A stretch of 64,000 nucleotides of DNA from Drosophila miranda. Lineage: Eukaryota > Arthropoda > Insecta > Diptera > Drosophilidae. The notes beneath the pieces were generated by a model that worked only from the letters and a program-made list of their open reading frames with translations, was not told the origin of the DNA and made no database searches. How positions within the stretch are numbered: position 1 is the first letter of the stretch; every line of letters starts with the position of its first letter. Positions 28,918 through 39,550 of this stretch are shown piece after piece. Made by a program: the position numbers and the translations under genes. The stretch spans positions 27,980,913 through 28,044,912 of the forward strand of contig NC_046677.1 in the NCBI RefSeq assembly GCF_003369915.1. The letters are read 5' to 3'.

Positions 28918-31900
28918 ATGCGAGCCTCCATTCCGCCCGGCATACGTGTGGTTCGCGGACCCAATTGGATATGGTCGAATCAAGGTAAGAATATGGAATA
29001 TGGAGAAAATATGGAATGGAGAATTTGTATATCCCAAACTCTGACGCTCTGGCGCCCTGTGTATTGTATATGGGTGCACACGGGGACGGTACGGTGTACG
29101 GTATACGGTGTGGCATGATGCCTTGCGTTGCGTTTCGTTGCTCAGGGCGTTGTTGTGTGTAAAAAGAGGACGCGCCTCTCTATTTATAGCAACACTCAAT
29201 GCGCCAGCGAAATTCTTTTCGCTTACCAATTGCTTTTTGCTTTCCCTCGCTTCATTCTATATATACCTACGGTAGATATAGATATGTACATATGTATGTA
29301 CATATATGTATATGTATTTTCGATAATATATGTATACAGATATGACAGTGAAATTCATTCGCTGGAAATAAGATTACATTATTCCGTAGTTATTAATTCA
29401 ATTAATGCTTTTAACCATTCATATCTGTTGTACTTTTTGTTGTGTGAACAATTATCACATACATGAATGTGTTTCAGTGGTGCTCTATTCGTTTTGGATA
29501 CCCTTTAATTACGGGGGCGATTAGTTGAAGAGGCCTGAAATATGTAAGTAGGATAGAGCTTTTATAGAGTGTTAATTGCTGAAACTATTGGCCAAAGAAT
29601 AATACTTTGGGACAAGAGGAATATTTATAGATTAGAAGGTATGAAAATACTCTGAAACAGGTCTTTTGCAACGTCTTCTTATGGAATAAGACTCTTAAAG
29701 TGTTATGAAAATCATGTATATAGGCTCAACGGAGTCATAACTGTAGCTGTTCCATTTACTATTCCAATAATAATAAATATATCACATTAACTGGACTTAA
29801 ATGTACTAGTTCAAAAATGGTCCACAACTTAAGGAAATCTACTCTATTCTATCTAATCATCAAGAAAAACTCAATATAAGAATGACTATAGGGCTACTTA
29901 TTTACTTCATTCCTGGATTTTCCATTTTCTCTGAATATTTCTGGACTTCTCCGTCCTTTAGGGAGCCCTTTTATGATCGACAACTCAGAAAATACATATA
30001 TGGAAAAAAGCGTTAAAAAACGTTTACAGAGAACTTGCGAAAAGTTTTCTTTGGGATTCAGAATTGGAAATGTTCTCAGAGTGTCTGCTTCGCGAAGAAA
30101 TTCGCTTCGGGTTCAGAAAAAACATTGTAAGAAGAGCTACATATATAGATTGTTCCAATTGTACTTCCATACAATTTTCTTGTCCCTTTGGTAGGACTTT
30201 AATCTGTCATTGTCAATTCCTATCTTTAACTGCAAGATAAATATGCCCTTCCTCTAGAAATTCTCGTGACTAACAGTTCTATAGAGCGTATAGAGGGCTC
30301 CCATTTGCAGCTGCAGCTGCACATCTCTGGAGTTTCTACCCATAAATAATTACAATATATGCACATTCGTCGGAACCGTCCGTATAAACAGATTAGGTCA
30401 TGGTATGTGTCTTTCGGCTTCGTCTTTCCCTGAAAAAGCCAAATACTGCCGTGCCGCCTGCGGGCATAAACGTCTGGCGGCTGTCATGTCAGACGGCGGC
30501 ATCGGAGCCGCGCAAGGGCGCGTGCCATTTTGTCTCCAACATTTTTGTGGAGTGTTTATTTATAGAAGCGGACGGGGGGATCGTGTGCAACAGCTCCAGG
30601 GGCTGCACTGTGGCAGGCAGGCAGGCAAAGACACGAGTGTTTGGAGAGTTTTATTTTTGGGGCATACACAAATCCGCTTCTGAGTCGGCCCCCAATCCTG
30701 CTGCTTGCCATGTCACCCTCTCTAGACCCAAGACAGGACTAGAAGCGTGTCTGTCTGTTTGTGTGTGTATATAATTATAACAGGCAGCTGCTGCTGCTGT
30801 TGCTGTTTCATTTTGAGTGCATAACCGAATCGGGGGACTGGAGCTCCCCAGAGTCAATGATTAAATGTATTTATAGCGTGTTGTTTATGGAGGGGAAGCA
30901 TAGAAGCCTCAAGGGGCGGAAGTCTTGCCACCGGATGTGCCACAGAACGTACTTTATATCCCGGGAGGTAGCCAGAACCAGAACCTCTACTCTCTAACAA
31001 ATCGTGTTCTCCCTGCACTCTCTCTCTCATTGCTTTTCATTGCTTGCGCAACAGACGACGGAGAAGGTCACGTTGGGACCGTTTGCGAAATTGGCCGTTG
31101 CGGATCCTCACATTCACCAGAGAACACCGTTGTCGTCAATTGGGATTCGGGACATCGCACCAACTACCGTGTGGGCTATCAGAGTCAATACGATTTGATA
31201 ATTGTGGATAACGCTCAAGTTGGTAAGTGTGACTCCATCCCTCAGATATAATCAGAAATCATTATGAATCTGGCATTCCTGGCAGGCGTTCGTCATTCAA
31301 ACGTCGTCTGCGATGGCTGCTCGAAGGCCGGCATAGCGGGCATTGTCTTCAAGTGTGCGCAGTGTGCCAATTATCATCTGTGTGCCTTTTGCTACGCCGA
31401 GGATCTGCACGATCTGGAGCATCCCTTTATCAGATATACCACGCCCAATTCCCTGGGCGTACGTGTGCCAACGCGCAAGGGATCGAAGCGCATTCAATTG
31501 CGTGGAATTTTCGTTGGCTCGAAGGTTGTGCGCGGCCCGGACTGGGAGTGGAACGACCAGGACGGCGGCGAGGGCAGGACGGGTCGTGTTATGGAAATCC
31601 GTGGCTGGGACAACGAATCCTGTCGCAGTGTAGCCAACGTTTCGTGGGTAACGGGCTCAACGAACGTCTATCGTCTGGGACACAAGGGCAACGTCGACCT
31701 TAAGTACATATCGGCCACTGGCGGCGGCCACTACTACAAGGATCACATGCCAGTGCTGGGCCAGCCGGAGGAGCAGCAACCGGTGGCGCCGATGGTGAAG
31801 CCAAGCTTCTCTGTGGGCGATCGGGTCAAGGTTTGCCTGGAGGTAGATGCCCTCATGAAACTCCAGCAGGGCCACGGCGGTTGGAATCCGCGAATGGTCG

Positions 31901-34389
31901 AGCATCTGGCCAAGCTGGGAACAGTCCATCGGATCACAGATAAAGGAGATATACGGTAAGGAGTACAGCTTTGTTCCTCTGAGAGGATTCTTGTAATGAT
32001 TTCTTCTTCTGGCAGGGTGCAATATGAAAACTGTCCCAATCGATGGACCTTCCATCCCGCCGCACTCGTAAAAGTTGTCTCCTTTCGTGTGGGGGATCTG
32101 GTGACCATCATCAACGATGCCAACAAGGTCCAACAGCTGCAGAAGGGTCACGGCGAATGGATTGATATTATGCGATATGTAAGCGGAGGCCAGGAGATTC
32201 GTAATCCGTAGATTTCCAATGAGAATTGTCTCTGTTTCCCTTTTCAGGCTTTAGGTAAAATCTGCAAAGTGGTGAAAGTCTACTCGGATGGGGATCTGCG
32301 CATTCAGCAGCTGGATGATGGCTTCGAGTGGACCCTGAATCCCAAATGTGTCAAACTGGAGCGTTCGCCTTTGGCCACGGCTGCGGAACGCTCCAATAGC
32401 ATGATGGATCTGAGCCATCGGCGTGCCGATCATGTAATGACACCCCTCTCCGGCCTCTCGGGCAGCTCTGTGGCGGATAAACTAGTGCGCGAAGCGGCCC
32501 AGGGGCATCTAGAGTTTGTGCGCCAATATCTGGACATGAATCCCACCCAAGTGGATGTCATGAGCGGGGGCAAGGCGTGCATACAGGTGGCCTCGCATCA
32601 GGGCTACGTCGAGCTGGTCAGCTACCTCATCTCCAAAGGCGCCAATGTGAATGCGGTGGACAAGGAGGGCGATTCGGCGCTCCATTATGCCGCCTTTGGC
32701 AATCAGCCGGCCACAATGCGTGTCCTGCTGCAGCACGGGGCCGAAGTGAATTTCCTTAACTCGAGCCACTGCTCTGCGCTGCACATTTGTGCGCACAAGA
32801 AGACGCCACACTGTGTGCGCGAGCTGCTGCAGCACCAGGCCAATGTGAACATTCAGGACTCGTACGGCGATACGGCACTGCACGATGCCATCGGCAAAGA
32901 GAACACCGAGGTGGTGGAGCTGCTGTGCAACGCCCCAAATCTGGATTTCACGGTAAAAAACAATCGCGGCTTTAATGTGCTGCACCATGCTGCGCTCAAG
33001 GGGAATGTGGTGGCCGCACGTCGCATACTGCAGCTCTCTCGGCAGTTGGTGAACGTGCGAAAGGACGATGGATTCGCGGCCCTGCATTTGGCCGCCCTCA
33101 ATGGACATGCACAGGTAGTCGAGACGCTCGTCACGGAGGGCCAGGCCGAGCTGGACATCAGCAACAATCGACGTCAGACGCCGTTCTTGCTGGCCGTCTC
33201 GCAGGGTCATGCCGGCGTGATCGAGCGCCTCGTGCGGCTATCATGTGATGTGAATGCTAAGGACGAGGACGGGGACAATGCCATGCATGTGTGCGTGATC
33301 AAGAAATCCAATCTGCAGTCGGCGGCTGAACCGAGTCCCGAGGAGGCGCCCGAGATACACAAATTCTACATGAGTCTCGTGCAGACGAGTGTGCGCGCAG
33401 AGGATCGTCTGATGTACAGCATACTCATCTATCTGTCGCGGGCCGGGTGCCGCGTGGAGCTGAACAATGCCAATGCCAGCATATTCGAGTGGATTACCGA
33501 CCGCAACATCAGGCAGATGATATTTGGACAGCAGCAGCCGGAGGCGGAATCCTCGAGTGCCGCAGCCTTGCTGCGCTTGCAGGCCCTCGATATGTCTGAA
33601 GACGAAATGCCAACGGGAGGTGGATCTGGGGCCGCGGAAACAAACGGAGCGGCGCCCGTTCCTCCGCCACCTCAACGCCAACATCTAGATGTAATGCCAA
33701 AGCCCAACGATATGGCCGGAGCAACGCCGTCGCCATCAGTAGCCGTAGCAACAGCAACACCATCTGCATCACCGGGAGTCAAGAAACTAAATTCGGATAC
33801 CCCTCCATTGACGGCACCCCCAAATGTTTCGCCACAGGTTGCGCCTCGCAAGAAGGCCCCCAAGCCGCCAGCTACCTCAAGCAGCAGCACAGCCACAGCC
33901 ATTGCCACAGGAGAGAAGCCATTTGTGGCCGGGGCTGTGGCTGCCGCCCTGCCAGGTCCGGCTCCTAGTCCGGCCATGGTCGCGGGTCCACTGGAGTGCA
34001 TCGTGTGCAATGAGATCCTTTCCCTGGTTCGCTTCGAGCCGTGCCAACATCAAATCGCCTGCGAGGAGTGCGGTATACGCATGAAGAAATGTCTAAAATG
34101 TGGTGTGCTCATAGAACGCCGTGTGACCTCCAACGGGCGGGTAGTCCCCCTGCAACCGTCCACATCATCGCCCAGTGATCCGGCCCGTCTGCCATCGGGG
34201 GATCTGCTGCGGTACTTGGAGAACAAAGTGCAGGAGTTCGAGGAATCGCACTTCTGTGGCATTTGCATGGAGCGCAAAAGGGATGTCGCCTTTTTGTGCG
34301 GCCATGGGGCTTGCTCCCACTGCGCCGAGACGTTGCGCACATGTCACATGTGCCGCAAAACGATACTCAAGAAGATCAATCTGTACTGA
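28918..34389 (+). CDS. mib2: Mind bomb 2, RING E3 ubiquitin ligase
   Basis: Exons 28918-28984, 31055-31222, 31286-31955, 32016-32178 and 32248-34389 give 1069 residues. Order of domains: MIB/HERC2 (VRGPNWIWSNQDDGEGHVGTV), ZZ zinc finger (CDGCSKAGIAGIVFKCAQC..HLCAFCY), a second MIB/HERC2 (VRGPDWEWNDQDGGEGRTG), two mib repeats, about eight ankyrin repeats, a Ser/Ala/Pro-rich linker, and two C-terminal RING fingers (CIVCNE..CGVL and CGICMERKRDVAFLCGHGACSHC..C..C). Two RINGs rather than three separate it from Mib1. In the family it promotes ubiquitination of Notch ligands, and the fly gene is needed for myoblast fusion and muscle integrity. Neighbour Catsup and the distance to hook match the known fly locus. 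Confidence 0.95.
28985..31054 (+). other. First coding intron of mib2
   Basis: About 2.07 kb of AT-rich sequence with ATATGTA-type microsatellites near 29275-29340 and a GC-rich patch near 30470-30620. No coding evidence. The size is large compared with the other mib2 introns (60-70 bp), so it may hold regulatory sequence. Confidence 0.6.
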
Positions 34390-35144
34390 GGCGTGTCCAG
34401 CTGGAACAGCAGGAGCATGAGCAATTCGCAACCAAAGTGGCTTGTAAATAAATACACATACATAGAGAGCATTTAAAATTATACTTAGTGTACGGCCCCC
34501 GATTTAAGTACATGCGGATATGCAGGCAATGGTAGGCCTTTATTTGCAGTAATGCTATGTGTGTAACTCGAAGTTATTATTTATTGAACTCCGACCGAAT
34601 TTTAATCGTTCTTATTTTGTAACGGATTATCTAATGGCATCGTATACATAAAATATTATGCACCCTTCACGTGTCTAGTTATTAGCATCGTTTAACTATG
34701 TCTGGCAACGAAAAAACCAACTAAAAGCGAAAGATATTTAATAGTCATTAAATTGCAAAATATACAAATTAAAAACAAAAAACAGTTGAAACAAATCGTC
34801 GCGCTTTATATTCCAGTCGACAGGAGACACCAAATATCTATATCTGTAGTGAGTACTTTCTGCACTTGACCGCTAACCGTACCCTACATATATGTACATA
34901 AATACTTTATACAATACTGTATAATGTGTGCAATGTCACCCGAGTTAATGGGTGAATTGCATAAGTTGCAATTGCATTTATAAAGGTATATTAAAGAACC
35001 CAGGTATAGAAACTTCAATGAGCGGGTTTCTTTTTCCAGTTTCCCTGCACCATTTACTCCCTTATCGCTCACTTTCAAACAATTACCATTTGGCGCGCAG
35101 CTCTAGCGATTAACCAGTCGGGGTGGGTATAAAAATACACTACA

Positions 35145-35312
35145 CTATTAGGAAACTTGAAGAATTTTAGCGTTGTTCAAGTTAAAGACATCGTGCTCAT
35201 TTTTTTAAGTAAAAAGAAAGAATAGATCTCAAGAAGAATTTTCAAACAGTATTATTTTCCGCGGCATAAGTCAAGTTAAAATACAGGGGGGTTAAGTGGG
35301 TTATATTCTTTT
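35145..35312 (+). repeat. Dispersed ~170-bp repeat, copy 1
   Basis: Aligns in the same orientation with 38850-39022. Shared blocks are AACTTGAAGAATTTT, GTTCA.GT.AAAGA.ATCGTG, TTTTTTTAAGT, GATCT.CAAGAA, a TCAAGT block and GGGGGGTT.AGTGGG. Identity is moderate by eye. I do not recognise the family. Confidence 0.6.
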
Positions 35313-35319
35313 TATATTC

Positions 35320-35327
35320 TATCGATA
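35320..35327. promoter_or_regulatory. DRE (TATCGATA) upstream of Catsup
   Basis: Perfect palindromic DREF site about 360 bp upstream of the Catsup ATG and immediately after the dispersed repeat copy. Confidence 0.6.
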
Positions 35328-35689
35328 GGTCCGATTTACACTGATACTCTTTCCTGTGACGAAAAAATGAGTAGTGATTTTGAATGGGGTATGCTATAAA
35401 AAAGGGTATGGACAACAGGCAAAAACATCCAAGGCAATTGCAAGGTTCGTACGAACATCACCTCGCTTGTGACCGATTTTGCCTTCACGGTATATTGGGC
35501 AAAATGGGTGCATTTTACCTTGCATGCGTTGCATTTTCTGAGCTGTGTTGCGTGCTGTCCATACCCTCTTTATCCTCCCATTACGTAGCAAATGTATAGT
35601 TACCGTGTAGTTGCCATGTAATAAATTGAGCAAATGTAAACAGAAGAAAACACGTCACAACGAGAAAAAGTCCGACGCGTATATTTAAA

Positions 35690-37089
35690 ATGGCCAAGCA
35701 CTTGGCCGATTTCCAGAGCAGCAAGCTTCTATTTTACCAGAAGCTAGCACTAGGCGTTATACTCAGTGGCATTCTACTTTCCCTACCGTCATTATGCGGG
35801 GGCCAGGGAAACCCCAGTTTTAAATACTCGCGCGAAGCGAATGAAAATTTCGATGCGAAGAAGGCTCCGCCGGCAGTTCACCATCACGATCATGATGATG
35901 ATGATCATCACCATCATCATCATCATGACGAGCACCACGCTCATGATCATCACGATGAGCACCACAAGCATGGGCATCATCATCACGGGCATGAAGACGT
36001 CCACATCCACAGCAAAACGAAGCCGGCACTTGGTAAGCTCTCGCATTGTCTCTAATTATTTACATATGTGACTTTATATTATTCTCTATAGATATGAGCA
36101 CCATATGGTTGCATTCAATTGGGTCCACGTTGCTTATCAGTGCCGCGCCTTTTGTATTGCTCTACATCATACCGCTTGATAACAGCGATGCCATGAAACC
36201 CCGTTTGAAAGTTCTACTGGCATTTGCATCCGGCGGCCTATTAGGCGATGCATTTCTGCACTTGATACCGCATGCAACGCATCCGCATAGTCACGGAGAG
36301 CACGACCACGGGCATGGTCACAGCCACGGCCACGGACACGACCATCATCATCTTGAAGGCGAGGCCCATGGACACAGTCACGACATGAGCGTTGGTATGT
36401 GGGTTCTGGGCGGAATTATCGCCTTCCTTTCAGTGGAGAAACTTGTGCGCATACTGAAAGGTGGCGGCGGCGGCGGTGGACACGGGCACAGCCACGGTGC
36501 ATCCAAGCCCAAACCCAAACCTGTTGCCGAGAAGAAAGCACCGATAAAAGAAGGCAGCGGAGATGGCGATAAACAAGGTAAATCATCGAAAGCCAAGGCA
36601 AAGAAACCAGAGCCCGAGCCAGAGCCCGAGGGCGAGGTGGAGATCTCAGGTTACTTGAATTTGGCGGCAGATTTTGCCCACAACTTCACCGATGGACTGG
36701 CAATTGGTGCTTCCTATTTGGCTGGCAACAGCATCGGCATAATCACAACCATCACCATTCTGCTGCACGAGGTGCCGCATGAGATTGGTGATTTTGCCAT
36801 ACTTATCAAGTCGGGATGCTCCCGCAGAAAGGCGATGATGCTGCAGCTCGTGACGGCGCTGGGAGCCGTGGCAGGCACAGCGTTGGCCCTGATTGGTGCC
36901 GGCAGCGGTGAGGATAACTCTGCTCCCTGGGTTTTGCCCTTCACAGCCGGCGGATTCATTTACATCGCCACAGTAAGCGTGCTTCCAGAGCTGCTAGAGG
37001 AGTCGACCAAACTGAAGCAATCCTTGAAGGAGATCCTAGCCCTACTCACCGGCGTGGCGCTGATGATTGTTATAGCCAAGTTGGAATAG
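35690..37089 (+). CDS. Catsup: Catecholamines up, ZIP7-type zinc transporter
   Basis: Exons 35690-36032 and 36092-37089 give 446 residues. An N-terminal hydrophobic segment is followed by a strongly His/Asp-rich stretch (about 35880-36010). Membrane segments come next, interrupted by a second His-rich loop ([19 protein letters not shown]) and a charged cytosolic loop with [11 protein letters not shown]. The ZIP signature is present: [19 protein letters not shown] and [17 protein letters not shown], the HExPHE motif of the LIV-1 subfamily. It should release zinc from the ER/Golgi. Fly Catsup also restrains tyrosine hydroxylase and affects Notch and EGFR trafficking. It is tail-to-tail with Ttc19, about 137 bp apart. 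Confidence 0.95.
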
Positions 37090-37226
37090 TTTCTTGGAAC
37101 GTTACTTAAACATCCACATAATTTCAGAGATAGAGTTTTTTATTTGCATTCAAAAAAAAATTATGCTTTTCTATACGAACGGTTTAAATTAGTCAAAAAA
37201 TACACTTTTACAGGAAAAAATCAACT

Positions 37227-38559
37227 TCATTTCCCTTTCGTCCCATTAATGGTTGCCTTGATCTCGTTGAGGCAATACTCGGCCTGCTCGATGGCATCGG
37301 GATTCTTGTGCTGTTGCCCCATTTTCCAAGCCAACTTGCAAGACTGCTCAGCCTGCTGCATCAGACCCTCACGGAGGTAAACCAGACCCAGATTAGCCAG
37401 CAGCACTCCCTCTTGACTGACGTCCTTCAGCTCTTTGGCCAGGGCCATGGCTTGCATTAGAGTTTCCTTTGCTTCTGTGTAGTTTTCAAGCTAAAATAAT
37501 TAACTTGAGGTTATTGTACAAGTGAATTCCTTATGGAAGGAGGACAGGACTTACGTTCACATATGCCACACTGATGTTGTTCAAAATGGTCACCGAAGCA
37601 TCGTTGACGGCGCCATATACATCGCAGAGGGTGTCGAAGGCTTCTTTAAAAAGGTTCTTGGCCTCTGTGTATTTTCCTTGCTTCATCAGCAGCTGGCCAA
37701 ACCTGGAAAATACACATCGTTAGGGATACGGTTTGATGAGGAGGGTCCGGGGGTTACGAGCTTGGAAATCAATATGGAAACACCTTCAATACCAATTTTT
37801 TGTCAAGCCATACAGCTCTTGGATGTCCTTGTCTTCGGGCATCTTCTCAAGTAGCTTGGCCAGCTGCTGCAGTGTCCAGACAAAGCCTTGGTAGCTCTTC
37901 TCCAGCTCGCCCTGCAACTGGGACATGTGCGCTATCTTGGAACTAATGTGCAGTATCTGAAAGCATTCAAACCAAGCGGTTTAATCTGGTTAGACCTCAG
38001 TATAGATAAGTGACGGACAAACCTTTGGGCTCTCTTCCGTGTGGCCATCGGCAAAGAGACGCTTCATCACATCCGTGAATATCTTCTCTGCCTTTTTGAA
38101 CTGCTCGCGCTCCATGGCCAGGTTGGCCATTACATCGTACACATACGTAATGCCGTCTTTGCTCTGCAAGTCTTGAGCCATCCGCAGTGCCAGGTGGAGC
38201 ATCTGCTCCGCCTTGTCATACTGTTCCCGTTGTACACATAAAATGGATCGCTTGATCTGGTTAATCAATTTCTCTTCGGGAGTCTCCTCCTTCTCATTAT
38301 CGCTGTTTCCAAACAGATTGAAAGTGAAGGCTGCTGTAAATGCCAAGGCCGTGCCTCTGTATGCATTCCCGGAGGCTGAACCGGTACCATGGTGCTGATG
38401 TCGACCCACATTAGGGCAGAGCGACGAGAATCCCGATTCAGACCGTTGCTGGTTGATGGTTCTTCGAAATTTTGACATCTGGCCATATTCCCTTGGACTT
38501 GGGCCGACCCGAAGTCTGGCCATTACTTGGGTTAATTTGGAAATATTCGTAACAATCAT
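37227..38559 (-). CDS. Ttc19: TTC19, mitochondrial complex III assembly/maintenance factor
   Basis: Exons 38559-38023, 37956-37793, 37702-37555 and 37490-37227 encode 370 residues. The N-terminus is basic and Ser-rich, consistent with a mitochondrial presequence. A short hydrophobic segment follows (ALAFTAAFTFNLFG), then TPR units: YDKAEQMLHLALRMAQDL, EQFKKAEKIFTDVMKRLF, GKYTEAKNLFKEAFDTL, NYTEAKETLMQAMALAKEL and EQSCKLAWKMGQ. The family clears Rieske protein fragments from complex III at the inner membrane. Neighbourhood with Catsup and Acn supports orthology with fly Ttc19. Confidence 0.93.
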
Positions 38560-38849
38560 TTTAATAATATATTAACGCATTTTATGCCTAAAATCAAAGT
38601 TGGAAGTTTTGGGTTGCCGACTTATGAAATGCGCCCCAGTGCTGCAAAGTGTGGAAATACGCACCAAACTTAAATAGCGTTTAGTCAAGAAAAGACAAAG
38701 TTGTCAATTAGTATTAAAAGTTATTGTTGCGAAATGCAGTTTTAAAAATAAATGGAAATAAATGCTGTGGAAAAGTTTATATTGCAACGACGACGCATTA
38801 CGACTCATTAACCCATTGTCAACCAGGGGGTATTTAGATATCCCAATGA

Positions 38850-39022
38850 AAATGATAAGACTTGAAGAATTTTTGTGCAGTTCAGGTGAAAGATATCGTG
38901 TTTTTTTTAAGTGTCGAGACACGGATCTACAAGAAAAATTGACAATCAGTAGTATTTGCCGCCATTTACCTCAAGTCGTTGAACTGTTTAAATAGAGGGG
39001 GGTTCAGTGGGCTAAGTTCGAT
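38850..39022 (+). repeat. Dispersed ~170-bp repeat, copy 2
   Basis: Homologous to 35145-35312 in the same orientation. The two copies flank the Catsup-Ttc19 pair about 3.7 kb apart. Confidence 0.6.
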
Positions 39023-39261
39023 TTCTTATCGAAATACTAGATGCTAATATTGTTGCTGAGCAACCAAAATTAAACCAAAAACAATCAAAGCAATCGCCGT
39101 AGCAGGAATACAATTCAAGTATTTAAAACGAGCCAGTCCAGTTGAAAATTGATTCATTAATCGAATAAAATTATGTGGGCGGGGCTGAGGGTTCTATCTA
39201 GCAAATAATATTCGACGGAATATAAAAAACGAGGAATATGTATGATAGAACTTGAATTCGG

Positions 39262-39355
39262 CCGTATATTTACGGTATATTTTTAAAATGAGGCGGTATA
39301 TTTTGGTATATTTCTGAGTTCGGACGGTATATTGTATCGGTCCGCGGTCACACTG
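39262..39355 (+). promoter_or_regulatory. Motif 6 cluster and Motif 1 at the Acinus promoter
   Basis: Five GTATATT-type boxes lie between about 39265 and 39335, resembling the fly core-promoter Motif 6 (KTYRGTATWTTT). CGGTCACACTG at 39345-39355 matches Motif 1 (YGGTCACACTR), the M1BP site. Both mark broadly expressed fly genes. They lie about 200 bp upstream of the Acinus ATG. Confidence 0.6.
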
Positions 39356-39550
39356 AACCCTACATTTTGATGGCGGATTGACGCTGGCAGGCAAAATTTT
39401 TCTTGAAGAAAAAAGGTGCATATCGCTAAATTTGGGAATTAAACGTTCATCAGTGCATTAAATATCAGACGTGTCGACATATAGAAGTTCACACGCATTT
39501 TATTTCAGATTTTTTGCAGTGCTGTGAGCCGAGGGCGCTTTTTTACAGCT

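Larger units (their letters stand above)
34390..35689. other. Intergenic region mib2-Catsup
   Basis: AATAAA near 34446 is the likely mib2 poly(A) signal. The remainder is AT-rich and contains one copy of a dispersed repeat (35145-35312) and a DRE. The DRE lies about 360 bp before the Catsup start. Confidence 0.55.
38560..39550. promoter_or_regulatory. Divergent promoter region Ttc19-Acinus
   Basis: About 990 bp between two head-to-head genes. It contains the second dispersed repeat copy, a Motif 6 cluster and a Motif 1 box close to Acinus. Confidence 0.5.
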
